Below, piece after piece: positions 1 to 9,161 of a stretch of DNA of 64,000 bases. The stretch comes from Chlorops oryzae (lineage: Eukaryota; Arthropoda; Insecta; Diptera; Chloropidae): NCBI GenBank assembly GCA_020466095.1, contig CM035807.1, forward strand, positions 22,004,198 through 22,068,197. Reading direction: 5' to 3'. Positions within the stretch are counted from its first letter, which is position 1, and each line of letters opens with the position of its first letter. The notes beneath the pieces were generated by a model, which saw only the letters and a program-made list of their open reading frames with translations, was not told the origin of the DNA and made no database searches. Position numbers and translations under genes: made by a program.

Positions 1-422
1 CACTTCACATTTTATTGATTTCGATGGATTTTGAATGAGAGAGGCGACTGATTCTTAAACTTTAATATTTCAAAATTAAAGAATACATTTATATTTTATA
101 TACAGTCCGGTTCTAAATATTCCCGGAGAGTTTTTCCGCGCGTAGTTGGAACAAATCTACCTTTTTAAGCACAATGGAGAAGTGAATATAAAGGAATCGT
201 GTATTGTATATATTTTTAAGCGAAGGTCATCTTATTTTTTCTTCTATTGAACACTGAGCGAAAACTACGATTGTGTAATTAACAACGATTCGTAGTATAC
301 TACGACCGTAATTATTTTACAGCAAAACTGTAGTACGGACGTATTCAAACATGACTTTAACAGCCATGCGAATTCTTTAGAAGCAAATTTCTCTACACAC
401 GTATTTAAAAAACTTTTATCAA

Positions 423-667
423 GGTAGGTAGGTAGGTTGAAGTGGCTGCCACTTAGGCCGTTAATCGGCCAATTGTGATACCAAGGAGGTATTCTTGTGT
501 TTGTGTGAGTGTATGTCTTTTTATGTAGTGTGCCCCTAACATGCGATTTTTGAAAAACCAGTGATAGGTTTGGCACATTACACTCCGTTTCGCATGTGCC
601 GGGAGTCGAACCTCTGACCCTGGGATCAAGACCATAGCACGCATCCCCTACGCTATCCCAGAGCCAC
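423..667 (-). mobile_element. tRNA-derived SINE, near full-length copy
   Basis: Read on the minus strand, it begins with a tRNA-like head (A-box-like TAGCGTAGGGG near 645, B box GGTTCGACTCC near 605), followed by an unrelated body and a short tandem CTAC tail at 423-437. A second copy of the body, truncated at the 5' end, lies on the plus strand at 9698-9894, which shows that this is a dispersed family. The tRNA-like part does not fold as a functional tRNA, so I call it a SINE and not a tRNA gene. Confidence 0.8.
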
Positions 668-883
668 AAATTTTATCAAAAAACACGTAAAATAGTTTTC
701 ACACAGAGAAAACGATACCACATAAAATGGAAGAAAAACAATAAGATTTCTCTATGGTTTTTATCCAAGAAGATTGTCGTATTGAAACCATAGAGAAAAA
801 CTTATTGTTTATTTTAACGAAAAATTGAACGAAAATTCAAGAAGATAACTTATCATTTTGATATGAATTCTTGTAAAAAACCA

Positions 884-918
884 GGTCGGCGGGTTCGATC
901 CCTGCTCCAGCGAGCGTC

Positions 919-952
<34 letters not shown>
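884..952 (+). repeat. tRNA-like B-box fragment followed by a 33-T run
   Basis: A B-box-type GGGTTCGATCC (893-903) lies in a short tRNA-3'-half-like segment, followed by about 33 consecutive T from 920 to 952. The same segment occurs in opposite orientation at 4091-4140, also next to a homopolymer. This looks like a tRNA-derived retroposon end; the exact length of the T run in an assembly is unreliable. Confidence 0.5.
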
Positions 953-953
<1 letters not shown>

Positions 954-1205
954 GAAAAGTAGATAATTTAACATTTATATTATTTGAAAAACTGAGAAAT
1001 AAAAGATTTTACCAAAGTTTGTATGCTTCAAAAATTTAAAAAAAAGGTTCTTTAGGAATTTCTTGAAAGAGCTTATGCGTGACGTTTCGGAAAGACCCGA
1101 CGAAAGCAACTTGGTTTTATTGGTTCGTGTCCAACTTACTTTCTGCTCCCCGTATTTTTCCTCTCGAAATTTACTTGCGTTTTATACTCCATCTTTTCAC
1201 AACTT

Positions 1206-1283
1206 CTTTGGCCTGCGGCGGGGTTCGAACTCGGACCTTCCAGATTACAAGTCTAGCACACTTCAACTACGCCATCGCGAGAT
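1206..1283 (-). repeat. Degenerate tRNA-Thr-like sequence (SINE head)
   Basis: On the minus strand an A-box-like TGGCGTAGTTGAAG, a seven-base loop with anticodon TGT and a B box GAGTTCGAACCCC occur in the right order. The T stem and acceptor stem do not pair properly, so a working tRNA is unlikely. It is probably a tRNA-derived retroposon head or a tRNA pseudogene. Confidence 0.5.
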
Positions 1284-1357
1284 ATGATTTCAGCTTGCTA
1301 GATTGATTATATCAATGTAAGTGCAAAAAAACTGGTCTGTCTTTTTAAACTATGGAA

Positions 1358-3387
1358 CAGGGACCGTAACTGTTATGACTTTTATTTTAAAAGTAAAAAA
1401 ATAATCGTTATTTCTTAACGTATAAAGTTTCCGTCAAAAATTAACAGTTAAAATTTGACTTTTATTTTTTCGGTCAAAAATAACAATTAAAATTTGACTT
1501 TTATTTTTTAAGTCAGAAAAAAAAGTTAAAATCGATTTTTATTTTTTCAGTCAAAAATAAAAATAAAAATTTGATTTTTATTTTTTCGATCAGATTTAAA
1601 AGTTATAATTTAACTTTAATTTTTTCGGGCAAAAATAAAAAATAAACAAGTGCAATGATATAGTTGGTCGCTCACAAGATCGCACCCATAGGTGGAAACG
1701 TTAGTTGTTGGGCCCGCTGAGGGGTCTGCATTCTTCGAGAGTAAAAAATTTATGAACTAGGACGTGACTGATAAACTAGTTCTGCTGAATCCCAAAATTT
1801 TAATAGCAGCTATGTGCACATTTTTCAATGATACACGAGTCACCACAGTTGGTCGATGAATGGGGCATTTTGATTCGACTATATACCTAGAATTGCAAAA
1901 ACGTCTCGAGCGCTAAGCGCGACTATTCATGTTTTTTTCCATTTCCCTCTCTTCCTCACCTGCCTCATATCGTGGGTATATTAAGTTTGCCATGTCTGTC
2001 TGTCTGTCTGTCGGTCACAAATAAATTTTTCGTAATTTAATCCTAAACCATGAAAGGTATCATACTGAAATTTGGCATGCACTTGCCTTTGGTATATGTT
2101 TGAAAAACTGCGTACCAGTTTCTTTCGTAGTCCTATCTGAGTTGTGGTAAATGGTTCAGAAGTTTCAAAAATCACGATATTTACGATTTTTCGCGGATAA
2201 GTTTTTCACTATACATCTCAGACTGTTGAAATGTGGAGTGGGTATAGCTACTTTATAGACTTAAACTTTGGATAAAGAAAATTTGCAACATTGCTATAAA
2301 TATGGTTATCATCTTTAAAAAATTTATGTCAGTTATTTGGATATAGTTATAAAAAGAATTTTAATTTTTACTACTTCTCATTGTGTATTTAGCAGCCAGA
2401 TATAATGTCCTCTTGGTGTTAAAATTTGACCATGGCCATTATTCGCGAAATTTTGCAAAATTTGAATTTCACTATTTGAAATCGTGCGTTTAGCAACTAA
2501 ATAAAGTGCTCTATTGGGGTTTAGCTTTGATCATGGCCACCATTCGCGAAATTTTGCAAAACTTTTGTTTTGACTCTTTTGAATTGAGTATTTCGCAGCC
2601 AGATATAATGCCCTCTTACCGTTAAAATTTGATAACGACCACAATTCGCGAAATTCGCAAAATACTACCAAAATTGAGACTTTCTTTTTTAACATATCGC
2701 ACTCTTGCTCCTAAAGCGGCACAATTCAAAATTCCGCACTTCTCGTAAAATATCCAGTCTCTTTCGAGGCCTCGTAAAGAAGATATTTTTCACACGTTGT
2801 TAATATTCTTAATTAACTGCTGAAGGTATTAATTTCAAGGTAAATTTTCTAAGTGTTGTGTTCGTACAGTAAAATGCGGTCAAACATGAAAAATTAGATG
2901 AAAAAATTTTTGAATTGTGGCGGTTTAGTAGCAAGGGTGCGATATTTGAAGCTGAGGAAAAGGTATGTATGCAATCGGCATAGCCGATGTAAACTTCCTT
3001 ACATGCGATTACAACTTCAACTTTTATTTTTGCCCGAAAAAATTTAAGTTAAAGTTTAACTTTTAAATCTGATCAAAAAAATAAAAATCAAATTTTAATT
3101 TTTATTTTTGACTAAAAAAATAAAAGTCAAATTTTGATTTTTATTCTTGACTTAAAAAATAAAAGTCAAATTTTAATTGTTATTTTTGACCGAAAAAAAT
3201 AAAAGTCAAAAATAACCGTTATTTTTTGACTTTTTTGGAAAAAGTCAAAAAAATAAAAATTCTTGAAGATTACCACTCCTTGCCTAAAAAGCATTACATT
3301 TCTCAATGTAAATATCGAATACGCAAACTCTTTCCCTTTGACTTTTTAACTTTAAATTTCAATAATAATTGTTATTTTCGATCCCTG
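1358..3387. mobile_element. hAT-type element with 8-bp target duplication
   Basis: The ends are CAGGGACCGTAAC and, on the other strand, CAGGGATCG, the CAGGG start typical of hAT elements. The flanks carry a perfect 8-bp duplication, ctatggaa, at 1350-1357 and 3388-3395. Both arms (about 1370-1650 and 3000-3245) consist of inverted copies of a degenerate unit around AAAAGTCAAA and TTTTTATTTTTT. The centre contains a piece of the INE-like family (TGTC repeat near 1993) and a triplicated unit at 2380-2670. No transposase reading frame is seen, so it is non-autonomous. Confidence 0.85.
2380..2670. repeat. Three tandem copies of a roughly 100-bp unit
   Basis: Three degenerate units share the order TTTAGCAGCCAGATATAATG, then a TTAAAATTTGA-like stretch, then CGCGAAATTTTGCAAAA. 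They begin near 2385, 2490 and 2590. They lie in the centre of the hAT element at 1358-3387. No coding potential was seen. Confidence 0.6.
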
Positions 3388-3789
3388 CTATGGAATGAAT
3401 ACGGAATTCATATACTTTTTAAATCAATAAGTCTTGCTTTTTATATTAAAAAGGGTTCTTCTTAAAGCGATAAGGATAACTTATCAAAAGGTCACTTTTA
3501 TAAGAATGTCACATAGTTTGATTGATATGCTAACCTTATTATTTGACTATATCAAGAAGTTTTCCATATTCTTCAACAGAAATAAAGAGATATTCACATT
3601 AAATATATGAGGATATCTATTAAAATGTTTCAATAAGATTTTCTCTATGCATTCAAAGAGTTTTCTCTATGGAAAAAGCACATCGTTCATATAGTTTAAG
3701 AAGATTTCTCTATAAAATCGCTCAATAAGGGGATCTTATTGATTTTATGTGGTCATATTTTTCTGTGTGCATTTGACTTTAAATAACAT

Positions 3790-3832
3790 CTCAGCAATCC
3801 AAAGGGCTCGGGTTCAAATCCTACAGCAGGCG
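3790..3832 (+). repeat. tRNA-3'-half-like fragment
   Basis: A B box GGGTTCAAATCC sits in a tRNA-like T-arm context. No matching 5' half is present, so it is a retroposon or tRNA-derived fragment. Confidence 0.4.
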
Positions 3833-4090
3833 AATAAAATGTGTGAAAAGTAAGATTTTTTCAAGTATCTGGAAAAATATTAAAGGAAAAAAAGGGCAGC
3901 TAGAATGAAAAATCTATCTTCCCAGCCGTATAAATAAGAGAGAAGAGAGGGCCCCCATTCCGGCTTTCCAAAATGTATTTTTTTTTTTTTTTTGCATAAA
4001 ATGTTAGTTTTAAAGTTTTTTATTCCTATACGGTTTTTAAATATTATATACCTAAATGTTATGTTATTATTTGTAAAAAAAAAAAAAAAA

Positions 4091-4140
4091 TATACGCCTG
4101 CCTGACCGGGGATCGAACCCGCCGACTTGGGACTTGCTAC
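4091..4140 (-). repeat. tRNA-like B-box fragment, inverted relative of 884-917
   Basis: On the minus strand it reads GTCGGCGGGTTCGATCCC, nearly the same as the plus-strand fragment near 886-904. It is bordered by an A homopolymer at 4075-4090. Two copies in opposite orientation lie at the two sides of nest A. Confidence 0.5.
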
Positions 4141-4369
4141 TACTTTCGTATTTCAACTTTCTTACTACGCTTTGTTTGTTTTACTACGATTTTAAGCTCA
4201 GTGTACAAAAATTCCTTTTTCCACGGAGAAAAATGTCCAGGGAAAAAACTCCAGGGGAATATTTATTGAGAATAGGACTGATAAGCAACAAAGTGAGATA
4301 ATCGAATTTAAAGTACATTATACCTTTTCCGACCATATTCGTACATTTGAACTGCATGGGCGCGTATGC

Positions 4370-4645
4370 TGCAGCATATTAGAAATTGTTTGGACTCTTT
4401 GTTTTATTTTCTATCAGTCGCCGTTTGTCTTATCTTTCTATCTTAGTTAGTTTTTGAGATATAAAATTTGGAAAAAGGATTTTTTAAAGACATTTAAAGT
4501 ACACTGCGCAATGGGAACCTTAAAATCGGTTTTAAGCAGTACCTATCTCAAAGTTAACAAAACTTTAAGATATTTCAGGGGGCCACTGTCGGCTTTTTTT
4601 TTCGATATAATCGATTTAAGTAGACGAGAAGAGTTCGAGGAATAG
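4370..4645. repeat. Dispersed repeat, related to 38440-38680
   Basis: The blocks AGTTTTTGAGATATAAAATT, the segment around AACCTTAAAATCGGTTT and CAGGGGGCC occur in the same order at 38440-38680. Class unknown; the open frame of 63 codons across it is not supported by the second copy. Confidence 0.5.
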
Positions 4646-4952
4646 AATTAACCCCCTATTACAAGATATATTACAAAAAAAAAATTATACCCGTGTTAAA
4701 TGATTTTATTAACCCTTTTTTGCATTATGCACAAAAAGAGTGGCAAACAAATTTTTTCGCAATGCAATACAGGGTTAATAATCTTCACCTCGCCTTTCTA
4801 AAAAAAAATGGTATTAAAAAAAATAATTTTAGAGCTCTTTCAATTTCAATAATCGACTTTCTTAGCGCTTCTCGTTGCCTGCGCGGGAAGATTTAAATCT
4901 TTTAAGTAAAATTGAATTTAATAAAAAAAAAAATGTTAAAAAAAATCTACCT

Positions 4953-5025
4953 CGATCCTGCCAGGAGTCGAACCTGGAATCTTCTGATCCGTAGTCAGAC
5001 GCGTTATCCATTGCGCCACAGGACC
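4953..5025 (-). tRNA. tRNA-Arg (anticodon ACG)
   Basis: The minus strand carries a complete 73-nt cloverleaf: acceptor stem GGTCCTG pairing with CAGGATC, D arm GCGC/CGCG region, anticodon stem TCTGA/TCAGA with loop CTACGGA (anticodon ACG), T arm CCAGG/CCTGG with loop TTCGACT, discriminator G. The A box (TGGCGCAATGG) and B box (GGTTCGACTCC) of the internal Pol III promoter are intact. A run of T on the minus strand just downstream (about 4938-4945) fits a Pol III terminator. There is no intron. It decodes CGU, CGC and CGA after A34 to inosine editing. Unlike the other tRNA-like sequences here it has no mismatched stems. Confidence 0.95.
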
Positions 5026-5764
5026 ATGTTGCCGTTCAAGCGCTAACAGCAAATAACTAGGTCAGCCAAACAAGAATCTAAAAATAGAAAGCAATTGAGC
5101 GTGAGAGTGTAAATTGTCGAGAGCGAATCATGCAAAAGACCTCTCTCACATGTCTAAACGCGATAAAGGTAGATCGTTCGAATTTCGAAATACAGTCAAA
5201 CTTTCATAGCTCGAATCGCGATGATCCAAAGAATTTGTTCGATTTGTAGAGGCTTCAAGAGAAGCGAGAGTTGTGCGTTAATTCTCTTTTACCCTCATTG
5301 CCAATCGATTCACTTTGAGTTAGAGAAGATCGTGCAATTGCTGCTTGACTGTATGTAGAGCAATGATTAGCGTTCATATTATTTTTAGCCATTTCCGTCT
5401 CATTCGAAGCATTTTTCGAAAATCGGCAATTTAATTTCGAATGTCCCAGTATGTTCGAAAAATCGATTAGAATATCTAAATCTTTTGACATTAATTACGA
5501 AATACATATGTAAGATTACCATTTCTTTTACATCTTGATATTTTCAACCAATTAGATCTTTCGAAAATTACACTGGCTTACAAAATACTTATTATTTTTT
5601 ATTTCTCAGGAGATCTCAATACACTCTTTTATGGACAAAAAAAAAAACACAAAAAAAAAAATATTTAACCCATTTTGGACCACTTTACGATTTTTCGTAC
5701 GGTAGGTTAAACAAATTTTTTTAATACTGAAAACTGTTTTACTTGTTATTTTCTCTTGAAATAG
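5026..5764. other. Spacer between the two transposon nests
   Basis: Holds short open frames only (for example 78 codons on the minus strand at 5255-5491), none with a recognisable family signature. I see no gene here. Confidence 0.5.
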
Positions 5765-5834
5765 TAGAGCTTGAGAACTATCGATAGTATCGATAGTACT
5801 ATCGAAAAATACATTTGTAAATTTAAACTAATTT

Positions 5835-6039
5835 TTGGCAAAGAGAGGTTTGAGGCTTGAGGTAACAGGTCTTCGGCCAAGAGGACGACCAAAACAAAGA
5901 TGGCTAGACATTTTGAAAAGGGATTTCCAAGCAACGGATCTAAGAATCGAGGATGCAGTGGATAGAAGAAAATTGAGAAAAAAAATCAAAACATGCGGAC
6001 CCCGGTATAAGCCGGGAAAGAACACGCTAGAAGAAGAAG
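5835..6039 (+). mobile_element. 5'-truncated LINE 3' end with 10-bp target duplication
   Basis: A 205-bp insert absent from the related element at 28670-29874. It encodes the C-terminal end of a non-LTR retrotransposon reverse-transcriptase polyprotein, with the typical pattern RPRGRPKQRWLDILKRDFQ followed by a DR..LRKKIKT stretch, and ends in a short GAA repeat tail. It is flanked by the direct duplication aaactaattt at 5825-5834 and 6040-6049. The clade cannot be told from so short a piece. It is dead, having lost the catalytic part of the reverse transcriptase. Confidence 0.85.
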
Positions 6040-6468
6040 AAACTAATTTGGTTTTAAAATTGCTATTGGTTTCAATCAAGCATGTTTGAGCTGTTTAACA
6101 TTTAAATGTCAACCATTTGAAAGCTTTAAAATTTTTAAAAGAATGGTGGTCCCATAAAAATTTAATAAAATACTGTGCATAACTATCCCTCCTCATTTAA
6201 TATCACGTGGTAATATTAAAGAAGCCAAATTTTAAAGCCTTACTTACTCAATTTTCCATACCTTGTAACCAGGCCCGTGAACCGGGTGGAAAATTTGCCG
6301 GGTTCGGTTCGGAGGTTCGAACCGTGTTTGAACTTTTGGATTGGTTCTTCAAACCGGTTTTTCTACGTCTTTGAACCGGTCGATTCGGTTCATCGGTACG
6401 GGAATTTCGCAAACTGAAAAATTTTGTTAACACGTGTTCCCACTTCTAAAGCAATTTTTTAGCATTTA

Positions 6469-6863
6469 AAGCCTATACTGAGATTTAAAGCTTACTGAGC
6501 AGTAAGTAAGGCGCCCATAAGAAATACGTGCAAAAAAAATTGAAAAGTACTTCGAAGTAAATACTTTACTTTCGCTTATACTGAGATGTCAAGTAATCAT
6601 GTGCGCAGGGTTGCATGCGACTTGCCTGCTTTACTTCGCCATAGAAATGAACATGTTCATTTTTTATGCGAAGTAAATGCCAGGACAGCTGATTGCCGCA
6701 AATTTTTCAAAGTAAATCATGACACCAACTTCGAAGGTGTTAAATTGTTGGCATACTTTGAAGAATTCAAGAAGCGTGAATATAGTTGTCTCTCTCACAC
6801 TTTACGACGTTGTAGCGAATTGGCTCCTAATGTGCAAGTAGTTACTGCATATCTCAGTATAGG
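6469..6863. repeat. Inverted-repeat segment with inner palindrome
   Basis: AGCCTATACTGAGAT near 6469 and its reverse complement near 6849-6863 bracket about 395 bp; a further direct copy of TATACTGAGAT lies near 6579. Inside, 6630-6676 can fold into a hairpin around the perfect palindrome AAATGAACATGTTCATTT (6646-6663). A 117-codon open frame (6586-6939) overlaps this structure and ends outside it; I do not recognise it and doubt it is a gene. Possibly a small MITE. Confidence 0.45.
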
Positions 6864-7825
6864 CTCTTACACGTTAAGCAATTTCAATATTCTACATAAA
6901 GCCAGACTAACGAAAATATATTTTGAGAAAATTAAGTAAGTAGAGGAAGACGTAAGAAGAAAAGAGACGGTTGTTTGTTACCCGTCCTGGAACAATTTTT
7001 TTAATACTTCAATCAATGCTTCTCTTTCTTTCCCATGTATTCAAATGCGATAATTTCGAAAAATGTTTCAGAAATCTGACCCTCGCGCCTGGCCTGCAAA
7101 ATATGTTTTCCATTATCAATATGTCTTAACGTTTAAATGCGTACAAACCTTATTTATTTTGTTTGTGCCGAAATTCTTAAAATTTCTGAAGGATGCTTCT
7201 TTGGCTACATAGATACATGTTCACCCGACACACTTAAGTCTATCTGTCTCTGTTTGCACGTACGATTTTTACTGGTTCCAGGCAGATGCACTTGCCTTAC
7301 ATGACATGCAAGTGGGCATATAAACATATGTACATAAATAAATATTTAATGTAAATACATATGGGGCATTCCACGCGAAGCGGGCAACGAAAAAAAGGTG
7401 ATGTTCTGAAAATCGTTCATATTCGGCTCAATTGTACCTCTATGGGATATGAATTAGGGGGCAAAAAATTTTGGCTGAAAATCCGTTAGTTTTGAAAATA
7501 TAGGCTTCTAAACATTGCCGCACATGAAAATAAGGTTTTGTTTGAATGCAAATATTCTAACTAAATTTTTTTTTCTCAAAAATAAATAGTAGTGATTTGT
7601 ATAGAAAATTTAACAAATTTTTTAATAATAAGAACAAAATCACAAATATAATTTTTTTTTCAGTGTAAAATCAGAGATAAAAATTTCAAAGCAAAATCTA
7701 AACAACTTAGCCTTTTTTAATTTTTTTTTAAATTTTTTGTATTAAAGCCCAAAATGCTAAGAACATACTGTATAAGTTTAATAATGGGCCCGAAAGTGGT
7801 TTGGGAGCTAGAGCACTTAAATCAC

Positions 7826-7981
7826 ACACGCATCGCCCTAAAATGGTACGTTGCGCTTATGCTTTGCGATGTTTACAGCAATAAACAATCATAAGCGCCA
7901 TCTCTAGGAATCGAAAGTAATTACTTTTATACTGAAAAACAATGGGAAGTATATTGTTCATTCATAATAAGCGATGCGTGT
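7826..7981. mobile_element. MITE inside the left arm of the 4.6-kb element
   Basis: The ends ACACGCATCGC and GCGATGCGTGT are inverted repeats. The matching right arm lacks this stretch, so it was inserted after the arms formed. Inner GCGCTTATG and CATAAGCGC motifs continue the inverted symmetry. Confidence 0.65.
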
Positions 7982-9026
7982 CAAAGAGTATAGAATCTAA
8001 AGAGTTCCCATAAGGGTAATATAATGGGTTTTATGGTTTGGCTCTCATGATGTATATATGGGCGCCTTTTGGTCAAACATGTTCCGCTGCAGCCTTTCGA
8101 GTTGGAAGCGGTTTGAAGAGCTAAAATTTGGTTGGATAGCTTTTGGCGCGTGCGTAGAAATGAATACTGAGCGAAAAGGTATGTGAAGGAGTGTGGAAGT
8201 TAGAAAAAACGCCGTTGGGCAATATATTTGTATTTGCGTGGTTTTTTTCTAACCCAGCTGGAAACGTCCCGGTGAAACAATCAATGATTTCAGCATGACA
8301 TAGAGTCGCGACTTCCCTGATTATACACCAACTTTCTCATGAAAACTACACTAAAGTGTCATTTGCCGTCATAAGAGCACATGTCACGAATTGGTAATCG
8401 AATTTGGAGATAACTCTATCGATGACAATGCCATTGGAGTTGCGATGAATAACATTTCCTCTCGATGGCAATTCCATTGCAATTGAGAAGTACTCAAATT
8501 TTCCCCTTCATATCCTTGGTGAAAAAATTAATGAATTGGTCATTTATGAGAAAATTTCCGGCTGGGAATAGACAGCGTATGTGTTAAGGGTATATATGTT
8601 GTATGTTTGTTTTGCTTAGAAGTTTTGACTTCGTTTTTGAAGCATTTATTGAACAGAAATCCATTTCTGCGTTCATGTGAACTTATATGCGACAGCGTTT
8701 CAAGCGGATTGCTGAAGCGAAAATGTTTGTAGCGCACTTGCTATAGAAAATAAGAAATGAATGGTCGGTCCTTGTCGAGTTTATGTTGATGTACAGTTTA
8801 ACATAAGTAAATAAGTGAAAGTTTATAATAAAATTTTTTTGTAAATTACACACTGATTTTATAAATTATTCATATAAAAGTAACAAAATCTTAAAATAGT
8901 TGTTACTAACCATAGTCAATTTTCCGAAACATATTTTTATCATAGTTTGGGCACAAAGTGTTTGAATTGTTAATTGTCAAATAAACCATGTTTATATTGT
9001 ATTGTATTATATATAAAAACTATTCT

Positions 9027-9157
9027 TAGGCCCATTTCCTACTGTTCTGATTAAAGTTTTCGTTCCGAAAAACAAAAAACTTTGTATGAAAATTTTGACA
9101 TTTTGAGAGGATATCGTGACGATAAACTTTAACCGGAACAGTAGCAAATGGGCCTTA
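9027..9157. mobile_element. 131-bp MITE with TAGGCCCATTT ends
   Basis: The left end TAGGCCCATTTCCTACTGTT and the right end AACAGTAGCAAATGGGCCTTA are inverted repeats, each followed inward by AAAGTTT-like motifs. The middle part (CATTTTGAGAGGATATCGTGAC region) has a relative near 45419-45465. The hAT foldback at 9162 landed at its right edge. Confidence 0.6.
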
Positions 9158-9161
9158 CAGC

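Larger units (their letters stand above)
700..3769. mobile_element. Inverted-repeat element with CACACAG ends
   Basis: The left end CACACAGAGAAAA and the right end, which reads CACACAGAAAAAT on the other strand, are followed inward on both arms by ACCACATAAAAT and AATAAGAT motifs in inverted order (near 718 and 3735). Inner arms also share motifs such as TTTCTCTATGG and AACTTATCA. It contains the hAT element at 1358-3387. No transposase is visible, and no target duplication can be read. Confidence 0.45.
252..4203. mobile_element. Inverted-repeat element inserted in the outer MITE
   Basis: The sequence starts CACTGAGC followed by an A-rich stretch and ends with GCTCAGTG preceded by a T-rich stretch. 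ACTACGA-like motifs lie close to both ends. It exactly fills the space between the two halves of the flanking MITE. The superfamily is not clear, no transposase is visible, and the flanks show no convincing duplication. It has been filled by other insertions (a SINE, the element at 700-3769, tRNA-like fragments). Confidence 0.45.
103..4280. mobile_element. Nest A outer MITE, split by later insertions
   Basis: The left end starts with CAGTCCGGTTCTAAATATTC and the right end, read on the other strand, starts CAGTCCTATTCTCAATAAAT. The two halves (about 103-251 and 4204-4280) match the left and right halves of the uninterrupted copy at 45582-45808, so they look like one short MITE broken by a roughly 4-kb insertion. 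I see no clear target duplication. Other relatives are at 16398 and 27924. No coding capacity belongs to it. Confidence 0.55.

Noticed and set aside
920..952. Biological meaning of the 33-T run
   Set aside because: Homopolymer length is unreliable in assemblies and such runs are common at retroposon ends here.
1206..1283. tRNA-Thr gene
   Set aside because: Boxes and anticodon loop are present, but the acceptor and T stems do not pair; better explained as a SINE head or pseudogene.
6586..6939. 117-codon frame inside the 7.3-kb element
   Set aside because: It overlaps an inverted repeat and a palindrome, and matches no family I know; could be a decayed transposon frame but cannot be supported as a gene.
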